Positions 1-11,325 of a stretch of DNA of 64,000 bases are shown here, in pieces (position 1 is the stretch's first letter; each line of letters begins with the position of its first letter). Made by a program: the position numbers and the translations under genes. The notes below the pieces were generated by a model that was given only the letters and a program-made list of their open reading frames with translations, was not told the DNA's origin and searched no databases. This stretch comes from Rhexocercosporidium sp. MPI-PUGE-AT-0058 (Eukaryota > Ascomycota > Leotiomycetes > Helotiales): the NCBI GenBank assembly GCA_020746875.1, contig JAGTJL010000014.1:310001-374000 (forward strand), given 5' to 3'.

Positions 1-12
1 AAGAACGATATT

Positions 13-1336
13 TTATTGAGACTTGCCGAGTAGCACTTCACATATAGCATCTCCTAATTGCTTTGTGCTTGCTTTACCCCCAAGATCTCTGTAAAAATTG
101 GTTAGTAAAGCAAAATTGGAAGATCTAGATACAGAAAGACTTACCCAGTACGAATTTCCAGTCCCCCGACATCTTTCGAATTAAGAACCTTGGCTACCGC
201 GTTCTCGATATCCTTGGCTTCCTTCACCATTCCAAAAGAATATTTAAGCATCATAGCAACCGACAGAATCATTGCAGCTGGATTAACAATCCCCTTGCCA
301 GCAATATCCGGTGCACTTCCATGAACGGGCTCATATAGACCTCTCAACTTCCCCGACTCTCCTTCTCCAATCCAGCCACTCAAACTGGCACTAGGTAACA
401 ATCCCAAGCTACCAGGAACCACGCTCGCGACATCGCTCAGGATATCTCCAAAAGTGTTGTCCATAACGACGACACCGTTGAAACTAGTTGGAGCTTTCAT
501 CATCAACATTGCTGCACTGTCCGCAAGTTGATGACTTAACTTGATATCTGGGAACTCTTTTTCGTAGACCTCTGATACCACCTTTCTCCAGAGTCTCGAG
601 CTAGCAAGAACATTGGCTTTATCGCAGCTAATGACTTGAGTTGGACCACCCGAGCCATCGGAACTCAGACTGTGGTTTTCTTTCCCCATAGCGTAGGCCA
701 GCTTCGCAGCAACTCGAGCAACACGTTCGATTTCCAAACGCGAGTAGGCCCATGGATCACTTGCGAAGTTTTCCTCCTCAACTTTCTCGCCGAAGTACGC
801 GCCGCCGCAATTCTCGCGGACGATGACGAAATCGGTGCCGGCTACGATCTCGGGACGGAGAGGTGAGAGGTTGGTTAATGAAGCTGAGGGTAGATTGCAA
901 GGACGGAGATTGGCGAATAGAGAAAGTTCTTTGCGGAGAGTCAGTAGACCTGCTTCTGGTCTGATGGCGCCAGCTCCCCTGATGAAGTCAGTGATGACTA
1001 ACTCATTAATTAATTTCGATATATGGGTATCATTTACCATTTTGGACCTCCGACAGCGCCAAAAAGGATTGCATCGCTATCTTTGGCAAGTTGTAACACG
1101 TCGTCTGTCAGTGGCGTGCCGTGTGCATCGATGCTGCAGCCCCCTGTGAGCGCCTTGCGGACCCTGAACTGAACGCCAGAAGTTCTCGTGATAGCTGAGA
1201 GGACTTTGAGAGCCTCTTCGGCGATTTCAGGCCCAACACCATCGCCTGGGAGCAGGAGGATGGAATGTAGCTTTGTGGCAGTTGCTCGGGACACCAGATT
1301 GGTGGCTAGGTACGCGGGGGACTCTTTGGAAGCCAT
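13..1336 (-). CDS. LEU2: 3-isopropylmalate dehydrogenase (LEU2-like), 3 exons
   Basis: Oxidative decarboxylation of 3-isopropylmalate in leucine biosynthesis. Exons on the minus strand are 1336-1038, 978-145 and 88-13; the introns (59 and 56 nt) have GTAAAT/GTAAGT donors, and CACTGAC and TACTAAC branch points. The spliced product is 402 aa. Visible family motifs are LLPGDGVGPE (about residues 28-37), GGPKWG across intron 1, RENCGGAYFG, the DKANVL lysine, MDNTFGDILSD and GLYEPVHGSAPDIAG near residue 313. The C-terminus becomes the expected TGDLGGKAST only after splicing intron 2. The product is about 35 residues longer than typical enzymes, mainly because of an N-terminal extension before the PGDG motif. 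The substrate-loop residues read RENCGG rather than the usual REL(T)GG, so a second, diverged LEU2 paralogue is possible. The stop codon lies only 13 nt from the window edge. Confidence 0.93.
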
Positions 1337-3188
1337 ACTTGGCAGGCTTTTAAAAGGTCAGTTGTCCACCAATATGACAATGAGTGTTTTCGATGTAGAA
1401 CATAAAGGTTTGAGATGACAATTTTCTTTTTTGAAAGCACTCTCATCTAAGCTTGAAGACGAAGGTGATCAATCGTCAACTGTGGGGTGCCCTTGTCGCT
1501 GCGGGGAAAGCGCCTCCGAGACCGGATCCTCCCCGATGCCTTTTTATGTTAGAAAAAGTGTTTAAACAGGTGCATTAGCAAAAATCGAAGAATTCTGTTT
1601 CAGATTTGATGAGGAGAGAGTCTAAAACTCTTGACCATTATCTTTCTGATTTGCTGTCACATTTACTTCTTTGGTTTTTCTTTCATTTTTTTCAAAAAGC
1701 AGCTGGGTTGTAACCGTGAATCGCAGGGGTCATTACAGTCTTCACCAAAAACCCCAAACAATTCATTTCTTAACGACATTTGTAAATTCCGTTCTTGGTG
1801 TCTTATACGGCTCAAAATTCTCTCCAAACCTGATTCGCTGCTCAGAATCCTAGCCCATCCCAATCAGCTTCTCCTCAGCCCATCGTCTCAGGGGGTAGAC
1901 GATGCCGACACTAAGCGAAAGTCAATAAGAGACGGTAAATTTTTCTGTTTCTTTTTGGACAAGCCAGCATGGAAACTCTCAATAGTCCAAGAATCTCAAT
2001 ACCGTGATAACAATCGCTGAATCAATTATTTCGTATGCGCAGATACTAGTTCCTTGATATCTGTTCTAGTTCTATGGTATATTAAGGTATTATCGTTTGT
2101 CATATATTTTTGTTGACTAGTTGCTTAGATACGATTAACTCAATAATGTATGATTTAGCCATGTGTAATGCTAGGGAAGGAGCTGGGTAGAAGAGGAGTT
2201 GAGTAGGAGACGTGCTGAGAAGGTGAATCATGGAGACTAAGGGAAGGACTATGAACAGGTCTAAGTCATAGAATTCAAAGAAAGAATCGTCAGACTCCTG
2301 CACCTGGCAAATTGGAACTCCACATAGGTAATTAACCTTTGTCGACCTCCTCAGCTCAGTAAGTAATCACCAGTTCATCTCTTATTGTTGCTTGATAGAC
2401 CACAGGAACTTTTGATAGACCTACTAGGTGAAGCTCGCTTTGAAGAAGTCACCTCTGGTAAGCTTGAAATTATCTTGGTTTTGGTTCTCAGAATCAAGTC
2501 TGCTGTTATCATTTATTAGACTTCTCGTGCTGTTCCCACAAATAACGAAACGACGGAAAGGGAAATACCACTATTATGAGGATATTACCGATGTAGGCCT
2601 CCAACCCACTCGAAGATCCAGGAGAAGTTCTGATGTTTTCTTTTATTGTTGATCGCCAATCACAGCGACAAATACCTCATCTGTTTGTCCCCGAAACTTG
2701 AGTTCTCTGTGTGCGAATAAGCTTAAACCAACAGGGCAAGAGTTTTTATATATACCCAAGAACCCAAAGAAAACACATCCCATCATTTGAATTCGTTGGC
2801 AATTCCCTTCGCCGAAGATTCAACTCTCCAAACCCATCTCCTTTCAACACTGCTCAATCGCTACTCCTCGAGAGCAACAAAGAACACTCCTACGCACTAA
2901 ACATAGCCGTCAGAAAAGAAGACATACATACATACCTAAGCAGATTCTAGTGGGTGATTAAGTGCTCAGCAAACCGCTCGGTTTCTTTCCTCCAAAATCT
3001 TCTATTGTCTATCCTAATAGTTCGTTATCGATCTAGGAATAAGTGGTTTAGGGTTTTATAATGAGGTGGATGATAGGGGGCGAGCGATGTAGAGGCACAG
3101 GCTGAAGATTCTTTGCGGTTGCTTTTTAGTCACTGCAACGATATGATTCAGGTTTTCTGCAGATAATTGCTAGAGTATTTTCATCGAA
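1337..3188. other. Intergenic region, no gene recognised
   Basis: About 1.85 kb between the divergent/tandem minus-strand genes. Several short open frames exist (for example at 1631-2020 and 2711-2950), but they lack recognisable domains and splice context. No RNA gene or repeat was recognised. It presumably contains the promoter of the LEU2-like gene immediately above 1336. Confidence 0.5.
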
Positions 3189-6100
3189 TCAGAACAGATC
3201 CCTCAACTGGCGATACAACTCCTCATCACCACCAAAGACATTACTCCCAATCCCACTCAAGCCATCCTCAAGGTGCACATAGCCTCCTCCACCAGCCGCA
3301 GACGCAGTTCCAGAGTTCCCACCACTAGCACCATTCATGCCCACACTCCCCAACGCAGCCTCAAATAGATTGGTCATCTCTGTACTCATCTGGAAGCCAT
3401 TCATGGGACTATTGCCCGTACCAACCATGTCGTTTCCATAGCCACCAACACCCACGCCCATACCGCTGATTTCATGACCCGCGAGGCCAGCCATTGCGAG
3501 AGCAGCAGAGGAATGTGCATCATCTTCACGCATACCGTTGTGATGGAGGCCGTTTCGGATGTCGGGATTGAGACCAAGTTTCGGCCCGACTTCTTTGAGA
3601 CCCTTGATAGTTTTCCAGAGACGTTTGCTGACGAAGGATTTGGTGCTGAAGCCTTTGACGAGGTCGAGAGCCATGTAGAATTCGTCTCTGCACAGGGCGC
3701 TGAATTGGACGGGTGCGTGGCAGCTTGCGAGAAAGATTACTGCGAGGGCCGAGATGAGGAAGTAGTTGAAGCAGACTTGTTGGACACGGTAGATGTCTGA
3801 CGTTTGGTTTAGGTGTGTCAGGGCCCGGATGGTGTCTTTGGCGAGTTCTACGACGGTTTCGGCATAGTTGGGGTGTTCTTGGATGGAAGAGGCGCAGTGG
3901 AGGACAGGACGGTATATGAGTATGCGCATCTGATTGGCGCGTAGGTAGAGGAGGATTTGAAGACGGTGGATGGCCCGAGACGATTTTTGATTTGAGGACG
4001 CTGTGGGTAGTTGTAGCTCGGAGGGAATGGTCTTCTGCCACTGCAGGATTTGATAGTCGAGGTATCCGATGTCTTCTAGATTCAGTGTTGGCGTCGGCGT
4101 AGGCGAGAAGCTGCAAACAGAACGCCACACTTTGGATCCAATGCGGGAGTAGGAGATCATTACGTTGAGGTAAGGGATGCTGAGTTCCTGTGCAATTGTC
4201 AGTTTGATTGATTGTTGAGCAGGAGTACTAACTCACTGGCTCGGGTAGACTTGGATCTATATCTGCATCTTGTAATGCAAATGGCATGCCTGTCCCAAAA
4301 CTCCACCTCCTATCCAGCACGTAGATTGACCAAAACAATTTGATAGCGTTCGATCTCTCTTCATCGTCAGTGATGACTTTGAAGAATGAGTCTCTTCTAT
4401 GCAGGCCAACTTCGATACACATTCGAGCACTGTGTGGTTTTCAAGTCAGTACGTGAAATCAAGACCCGTCCTCTGGAAAGTTTTCGAGGGGAACTCTCAT
4501 CACTTACACTTGGCCAATGATCCTCCACGCAAGTGCCTCTTCATCACAATGAAAGTGATATATCGACTGTTTGATTGTCAACTTGTTTTTCCAGACTAGA
4601 TGTAGAAGTGCCCATTTAAGGCTCGTCGATAGGATAGAAAGACTGCCTGCAGAGGCTTCGGCAGCACAAAAGGCACCGGGCTCGCTTGAGCCCAGCTGAA
4701 AGAAACAGGCTTTCAGATCCAATCAGACTGTCCTAGCCAGCCTTGCCCCGCATCTAGGTAGCAGATACATAAATAGCGAAGTAAGATCTTTCTCTCGGTT
4801 CAACGAACGAAACGGCTTCATGGTGTAGTGGTCGCACGTCTCGCTCAAATTTTCTTTCGCGAGGAGACGCAAGTTCGATCCTTGCTGAGGCCCCTTGAAT
4901 AGATCTTTTTCTTTTTTGGCTCCCCCGGTTGAAATCTCATCCTGGTTGTTCCAGATGATATCTGACTTCTATCGTTGCGGCAGTTTGAAGATCGACTTTT
5001 TGCAATAGCAGGCAAGCAGAGAAGGGCGGCGTTTGAGTTCGGAATGGATGCCTAAAGCCAAAATATCCAGGCTCGATGCAAAGCACCCAAGCAAAGCCAC
5101 AGGAGAAACAAATAGGACAAGTCCAACTCACCACAAGTACCACAAACGGTAAGCTCTTCACTTCTATAACCTCACTATGCAAAACTCGATCCGCAGCCTC
5201 CCTCACGCTTTCGAACAGTCGATATCCAATCTCGCTTTGTCCATTTCCTTCCGTAACCGTGGCACAAGCAAGAACCATCTTCAAGACCAAAGATTGGTCG
5301 TCGTGGATCCCCTGCTCAGGAAGTGAAGGGTTAACAAGACCACTACGCACCGCTGCCTCGATAAAATCGTACAGGTTCGTTCCATAGATGATAATCTGCT
5401 CAATGTTTACAACAGGATACATCAAGCCCATCTCCTCTTCGTATACCCTGCAAAGCCGTATCATCTCCTCCTTGCTCAACGCCCAGAGTGGATCTTTGCA
5501 TGGATTTCCACCGCCCATAACCGGAACTTGGCTCTGTCTTGGCGGAGGAGAGCCAATTGGAGTTGCGTCCGATGTTATAGCTCCCTCGTCTCCAAGCCCC
5601 TGATATCCCATATTATGGAGTGTATTCTTTGCCACATCCAAACTGAATGCTGAGCTGGTCGGGCCGCGAAAGGACGGATGTTTCGACGTTGGTCGGAGCC
5701 TGTTGGAGGGAGATATGGGCGGGGGAACCGACATGGAGCTCTCAGACGGCGGTACATAAGATAAATTCTCTCCAGCAGACCGCAGAGCATTAAGGTTTGC
5801 GTATAGACTATCAACCTGTTCCTGGAGCTGGGCAAGATGTGCATTCATCTGGCGGAATTCCTCGGACTCCTTGAAGCCATTCGTACAACAATTCGGTGCA
5901 TACTGGCAATCGAGATTGAGGTTCCCACATCGTTGGCAGGGTGTATTTCCATTGCATTTGATCTTGCGCCGCTTGCATTCGTTACTAGATGTGCCAATTA
6001 GCTTTGAACGCTCCCATTCCCACTGCCATCGCCTTTGTTTGCTTGGTTGTAAGATCTAATGCAGCACCACCTCCAATCCAACAAACACAATTCAAACAGC

Positions 6101-6363
6101 TAAACGTACCATGCAATGGAGATGTATCTATTCCTCTTCGCCCTGGTATGTGTATTCCCACTCGCACTGTTACTAGCCTCGTCGATTTTCCTCTTGTTTC
6201 CGCTCCCATTGCCTGTTTCCGCAGGGCTTTCCGCACTCGACGACTGGCGCTGGCCGTTCATGCTGCGCGGAATTGCGACGGGCGAGATGGGCGTGATTGG
6301 TGAGTCCACGAGGTAGTTGATATCGGCGACCTGGCTTTCGAGAATGTTCATAGTCACATACAC
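3189..6363 (-). CDS. Zn(II)2Cys6 transcription factor with fungal-specific TF domain
   Basis: Nuclear regulator of unknown targets. Exons on the minus strand are 6363-6110, 5984-5132, 4566-4508, 4429-4237 and 4187-3189; all phases agree and the product is 785 aa. The zinc cluster (about residues 85-111) has C-x2-C-x6-C-x5-C-x2-C-x6-C spacing, and intron 1 (125 nt) interrupts its first cysteine codon (TG|T). A short heptad-like helix (QLQEQVDSLYANLNALRS) follows. The fungal-specific middle homology region includes YHFHCDEEALAWR, ARMCIEVGLHRRDSFF and LFWSIYVLDRRWSFG. The C-terminal 100 residues are Gly/Ser-rich. Intron 2 is 565 nt, ten times the local norm, and carries a tRNA-like gene on the opposite strand. 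The start could alternatively be the in-frame ATG four codons downstream (6351). Confidence 0.9.
4814..4893 (+). tRNA. tRNA-like Pol III gene, isotype uncertain, antisense inside a TF intron
   Basis: The acceptor stem GGCTTCA/TGAGGCC pairs with one G-U. Box A (TGGTGTAGTGG) is perfect, and the T arm is GCAAG-TTCGATC-CTTGC. An anticodon stem TCTCG/CGAGG encloses 16 nt, consistent with a 7-nt loop plus a 9-nt intron. T-runs at 4906-4917 make a good Pol III terminator. The oddities are that the base usually present at position 21 of the D loop is missing, and that a canonical 37/38 intron would give anticodon CAA (Leu) although there is no long variable arm. It is therefore either a diverged functional tRNA or a tRNA pseudogene. 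It lies opposite intron 2 of the regulator at 3189-6363. Confidence 0.6.
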
Positions 6364-7290
6364 TGTCCTATTGAGAGGCGGTCAGAGAGAGAGTGAGGGA
6401 AGTCTGGAGTTGGAGTGAAAGATGGATGATTCCGCACCCAAAATCCCAACATTGCGGGGTCTCCGATTAGCGGGAATTCCCCAGCCGCAGACTTCCTCCA
6501 CATTACTAAGGCTACACGTGATCAGTATCAGCTATACATGGTTACTTATTATGATCATTGTGTCGGTTCTAGGAGGCCATAGGTAGACTTTGTTCTGTTC
6601 CATACTATCTATATTCTGGGAGCTGCAAGCACCTGAAGGTGTACAGAAGTACCGCGTGATATTTGTTTCGGGTCCGTTCCTCAAACCGAGCAGAGGAACT
6701 TGAATCCACGGAACAAGGAGTGAGACCCCCTGCTTAACAATAGTTTGTATCATCGCTGCGATTCCGCCAATTTCCTTCTATGTGTTATGATTTGTAATAG
6801 ATGTGAGTGCTTTAGACTCATTTGTAAACAGCTTTATTGACTTGACTACAAGTCCCATTTGAGTCTCGCTAATGATCAGACCAATGATGCCATTCCTGGC
6901 AAAGGTTGCAGGAGAGTCTTTGGCAAAGCTAACAAAATCTACCACTCTACTATGCCCAACTGAAACTACTTTTATCAAGGAGAAGCCATATAATATTCTA
7001 GAACCTTCTCCACAGTTCTTCAATTATGACTGTTTTCTTTCGGGGATAAGGGATTCTGCCCTCGCTTGTCACTCGAAAGGCGCATTACTGTACCTCACCG
7101 CCCAGCATATCAAGAAGTACATCATCGCAACCTCCTAGGCTCATCTACAACATCAACAATCTCCAACAACAGGAAGATCTTCAATCCTTCAATAACCCTT
7201 CAATTCTCCCTGCACTTGGTCCATGCAAAGATTAAGTTAATCGATTCCGCAGTCACTTCCAAATAAAGCTCTCAGCAGCCCCTCTTCAAA
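6364..7290. promoter_or_regulatory. Divergent intergenic/promoter region
   Basis: A 0.93-kb gap between the minus-strand regulator and the plus-strand editing protein. It should hold both promoters. I see no RNA gene, repeat or convincing coding sequence in it. Confidence 0.4.
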
Positions 7291-8130
7291 ATGGCCACCG
7301 CACGCACCAAACTCGTCTACCAACACCAACAAGAACTCCGTCAACACCTCAGCAAGGTCCTCTCCATCTCACCCGTTTCCGCACTTCCAGCCTCCGATCA
7401 ATCACTGCTCAAGAACGCTTCAGAAGACGATTTTGCTTTGATCACAGATGAGACAATATTCTACGTTCAAGGTGGCGGACAACCATCAGACACCGGCACC
7501 ATTACCACCTCATCATCTTCGTCCGAATCAGAAACCTCACCAAAGATAACATTTGACGTGAACGCCGTCCGTCATCCCGCAGCCGGCGGAGCAATTCTGC
7601 ATTTCGGACGCTTCAACCCCACCAACCAACCAAATCTCAAAGTTGGCGACGAAATTCAGCAATCCATCGACGGCCAGAAACGTGATTTATATTCACGGCT
7701 GCACACAGCAGGACATATCCTCGGACTCGCCATAAACGCACTGATGCAGGATGGCACATTACCATCAACACTCATCGAGTCCAAGGCTTCGCATTATCCC
7801 GACTCGGCATCCGTTGAGTTCGTGGGACTGATCGATTCGAAGCATCTCGCAGCTATTCAGGCGAAGACTGATGAGTTTGTGGCTAGTGCGAGGAAAGTGA
7901 GTATTCATTGGTGGTCTATGAAGAGGTTGAGGAAGGACTGTTTGGGTGTGGGTGATGACTTTGAGTTGCCAGAGGGGGAGACGGAGGGGAGGGTTGTGGA
8001 GATGGAGGGGTTGGGTGCTTATCCTTGTGGGGGAACTCATGTGGCTACTTGTGATCAGGTGGGGAAAGTGGAGGTTAGGAAGATTTCGAGGAGTAAAGGA
8101 GTTAGTCGGGTAAGTTATCGGGTTGCGTGA
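7291..8130 (+). CDS. AlaX-type alanyl-tRNA editing protein (threonyl/alanyl-tRNA synthetase second additional domain)
   Basis: A free-standing trans-editing domain expected to hydrolyse mischarged Ser- or Gly-tRNA(Ala) in the cytosol. It is a single exon of 279 aa. Family motifs are visible in order: GGGQPSDTG (about residue 62), the zinc ligands HTAGH (about 137-141) and CGGTH (about 246-250), then the SRSKGVSRVSY tail. The length fits single-domain eukaryotic AlaX proteins. The start is the first ATG in frame; an in-frame TAA sits close upstream. The next gene is on the opposite strand, so this is a monocistronic unit. Confidence 0.9.
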   Translation: MATARTKLVYQHQQELRQHLSKVLSISPVSALPASDQSLLKNASEDDFALITDETIFYVQGGGQPSDTGTITTSSSSSESETSPKITFDVNAVRHPAAGGAILHFGRFNPTNQPNLKVGDEIQQSIDGQKRDLYSRLHTAGHILGLAINALMQDGTLPSTLIESKASHYPDSASVEFVGLIDSKHLAAIQAKTDEFVASARKVSIHWWSMKRLRKDCLGVGDDFELPEGETEGRVVEMEGLGAYPCGGTHVATCDQVGKVEVRKISRSKGVSRVSYRVA

Positions 8131-8401
8131 AGGGCCGTGACCCGTCGTGGTAACCTGTCTCGGTAAAGACATTAGAGCTTATAGAAGGGATGGGTCACTA
8201 TTATCTACGGCATAGAAAGTTTTGCAAAATCTGCTACGCGAATTAGAACTGCTTAATCCGTTACTAAACTATGAACGCAAAACATTCGCGAGTGTTTACG
8301 CCGACATGATAACTGCAATGACCGAAACATCGACATCCGCAATCTCAGGCTCTTAGGCTCCTGATCCCTGACTTGCTTTGGCGTTGATTTTACGCAGACT
8401 C

Positions 8402-11325
8402 TTACCTTTCTCTTTCTTTCTTCCTCTTGAGATTTGCCTCCCATCCAGCATTCCACTTCATTTCTGTCTTTTCAAATAGAACTAAGAGGCTCTTCATGTT
8501 CGGCGTTATATACTTGTCCCGATAGTCATCCACGGGATAAGCGAATCTCACGATTCCTTTCGGTCCTAAGCTACGTAAAAATCAGTGTGCGCTCAAAGTG
8601 TAAGACTGTGATACGAGGGGAGTCTGACACAATACTTTTGATTCCACTTCCATCTGGTGCACCAGCGACGGAGACCACCAGGTCCCTGAATCTCTCTTCA
8701 CTGGCAATTAGAAGCGCTTTGTCGCTTTTTGACATCAGCTCCGAGGTTTTCAAGACCCAAAACATGTCTCGGAATATGTTGATGTCCAAGTCTCGCAGTT
8801 CTTTGAGCGAGGAGTATAGCTTTTCTTGTACACGTGGCTCCTCTAGGAGGTACTCCAGCTTCTCGCGTTCTTTTTCATCAGGTATGAAGTTTTTGTCTTC
8901 CAGTTGACGCTCGTTCACGTATACAGGTGGTTCTGGCCAACCAGTTGGCACTCGTTTCACTACGCCTGGATTTGGGAAGGGACACCAACTGTTTACGAGG
9001 ATCAGTATTCATTTTTCATCGCAGCAAGAGTCTCCAATTATGTGAATGATGCTTACATGAACAGTTCTTGATTTTCGAAACACTTGGAAAGAAAGGCTTT
9101 AAATTCGTGGATATCGAGCTTGATGCCGCCAAAATCGCGAATGTATCTGTAAAATGCAGCGTCCGAGATTATCTCCATGTTATCAATCGCGAGTTTCTGC
9201 TCTGCTCTATTAGCCACCAGAAACGCCTTAATTTCGTCGTAGCGCTGGCATGGTTGGGAAAATCTTGAAGAGCCAAGGTACAGAGGCGGAGCCTCGGAAA
9301 CAGTCTCGATCCTATCCTCGGGGTCCAAGTCGGAATCAAATTGCGCCATATCCTCTTTCTCCATAGCATCAGATACGGTTACGGACAATCCTTCCATCGC
9401 CTCCATGATTTGTTGCCCTTTCTCAAACCTCTTATTTTCTTCTATCACGGCTTGCTGTTGCGGTTCAGGCTGGCCGACATCAACATTTCCATGTAGTATC
9501 GCCTCGAAAGACTCTATGTTTGTAGTGATTCCATACATATTATGGTGGATGGGCTGATATTTATATGCACCTTGGAGTAGCCTGATCCCGTACTTCAACG
9601 GCCCAATTTCTAAAGCTTTCAGTCCACCAGATCGAACCTTGTCATCCCAAAACTCTTGAGTGGCGATCTTGGTATGCCAGTCCGTTGTAACCGCCCACTG
9701 GTCATGGAAATCAAACGGGTCAGGACCCACCGTCGACTGCAGTTGGCTCGCAGGGCGGCGGTGTCCTTTATTTTGGCCATAATCCAGGGCTCTCCAGGTG
9801 AAAAAGCTAGCCTGGAACATTCCAAATGGCGGTAATCCAGGACCTCCGCAAGACCGAGTGGGGGACAGCATTGGAGTGTTAAAACCTCCAAAAATATTGG
9901 CCGTGAAGGAGTATCCTAGCTCCACTAGTGGCTCATTCTGAAAATAGGGCTCCTTCTGAGGCAATTTTGGTCCGACACCCTTGAACGAATCCATCACGAG
10001 TGACTTGTATGCAGCATGCTTGAATACAGTCAGCAATAGGGTATAGAAGATTGAGAGCTGGTTTCATCCTCCTGGCACCCAGCATACAGAAAGCTTACCG
10101 CTAATTCATGGATTATTGTTACACAAATTTGTATCCTGACGGCTAGACTAGCGGAAAATCAGTCATGTGTATAAAAACCGCAAGAAGTGTTTTACTCACA
10201 CTTCGACATCAGTTAGATCGTTCCTTAGGAGAGGCTGGAGTGTTTCGAGGGAAATCCAGACTCCTATGTGGCCAAGCCATGGCGCGGAGAGAGTTTCGCC
10301 ATATCTTGATGTACTCCTGACCGGGAGCGGATGCATTGCAGCCTGATGACCACTATCTATTCCAAATCTAACATTCTTCTTCATATCAATTAGTCTTTGC
10401 TGTATAGTTGGGGAAGAATTGTCCGCAATCCGTTGCTGGGTAGATCGAGGCAGAAAGCGGCGGCTGGGTCCCATTCCTTGCTGCTCGGGAAGATCTTCGT
10501 ATGTTCCATTGAAAAGTGCATCGAGCCTTCAACATTCATTAGCAGTTTTACAACTCTTTAGACAAAGGCAGTGAGATCTCACCATTCATTGTCCGCTGAA
10601 TATGTCAATATCAATGTTACAAGTTCCAAAATAGGCTTCAAGAGCCTCCAGACAACGGGGTTGTGTGCCTTGGGTCTCCGTCAGTGTGCAGCGAATTATT
10701 CGCGATTAAAAACTCACGTTCCAAGCCCCCATCATGTCTCCCCACGTATAGATATTACCTTGATGTTTCGGTAGTTCACTTTCTTGCAACCACTGCTTCT
10801 GAGCTAACAGTGGATGTATAGGAATTCCTGAAAGTCGTTGTTTCTTCTCCCGTGTATCTGTGGCCGGCAATGATTCCATCCTATTCAATTCATCGGTGGT
10901 AAAACCAGTGAGGATAGACCTCTGGTAATCCCTAAGTCTTTGTGCACCTCGTCTTCTTCGAATTTCTCTTGGACTTGGTAGTGACTCAGAATAAACCCCT
11001 GGGCTGAGGGGTGTTAATCCACTCTTTCCAGTGTATTTCAAGATTGTATGGTCTCTGTTTCTACTGATACCACGAGGATGACCATATTTCTTGGCGAATT
11101 CTGTGTAATTGGCAAAGATATGCTCTCGCCGCCCTGTTTGTCGTAATAGTTAGGGCCTAGGAATACAGCCGCCCCGCTTTCGAGATAGTTAGACCTACTC
11201 TTTGTCCTGGTCTGCCCAGTAACATCGTGAAAGAAACTTCCCAAGAGCAGGGCTCGATCTCTCTTGTCTTTTGCTTCCTTTTCTTTTTCTTCTTGGGCCG
11301 CTGATACCGGAGGTGGAGCTGACAT
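8402..11325 (-). CDS. Uncharacterised 8-exon protein with HELAH (HExxH) motif
   Basis: Minus-strand exons are 11325-11199, 11133-10718, 10668-10583, 10526-10200, 10147-10099, 10018-9057, 8988-8615 and 8565-8402. All seven introns are 49-80 nt, and the frame closes to 834 aa. I do not recognise the family. The N-terminus is charged (EEKEKEAKDKRDR). The middle carries VTIIHELAHAAY at about residues 328-339, a zincin-like HExxH with the splice site falling exactly after HELA (intron 10098-10019). The C-terminal half is acidic to charged and ends in a Lys/Arg-rich tail. I see no signal peptide or membrane segment. A downstream glutamate ligand cannot be assigned, so protease activity is inference. 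The last exon may instead splice at the GTAAGA beginning at 8405 into a short tail near 8300. Confidence 0.72.

Noticed and set aside
2711..2950. A 79-codon plus-strand frame in the first intergenic region
   Set aside because: Low-complexity composition, no splice partners, no recognisable motif.
3526..4128. A 200-codon minus-strand open frame, Arg/Pro-rich
   Set aside because: It is a frame shadow of the transcription factor's last exon; codon content and composition are atypical and it has no domain.
4814..4893. Calling the tRNA a tRNA-Leu(CAA)
   Set aside because: The apparent anticodon is CAA, but leucine tRNAs need a long variable arm and only about 4 nt are present; the isotype was left open.
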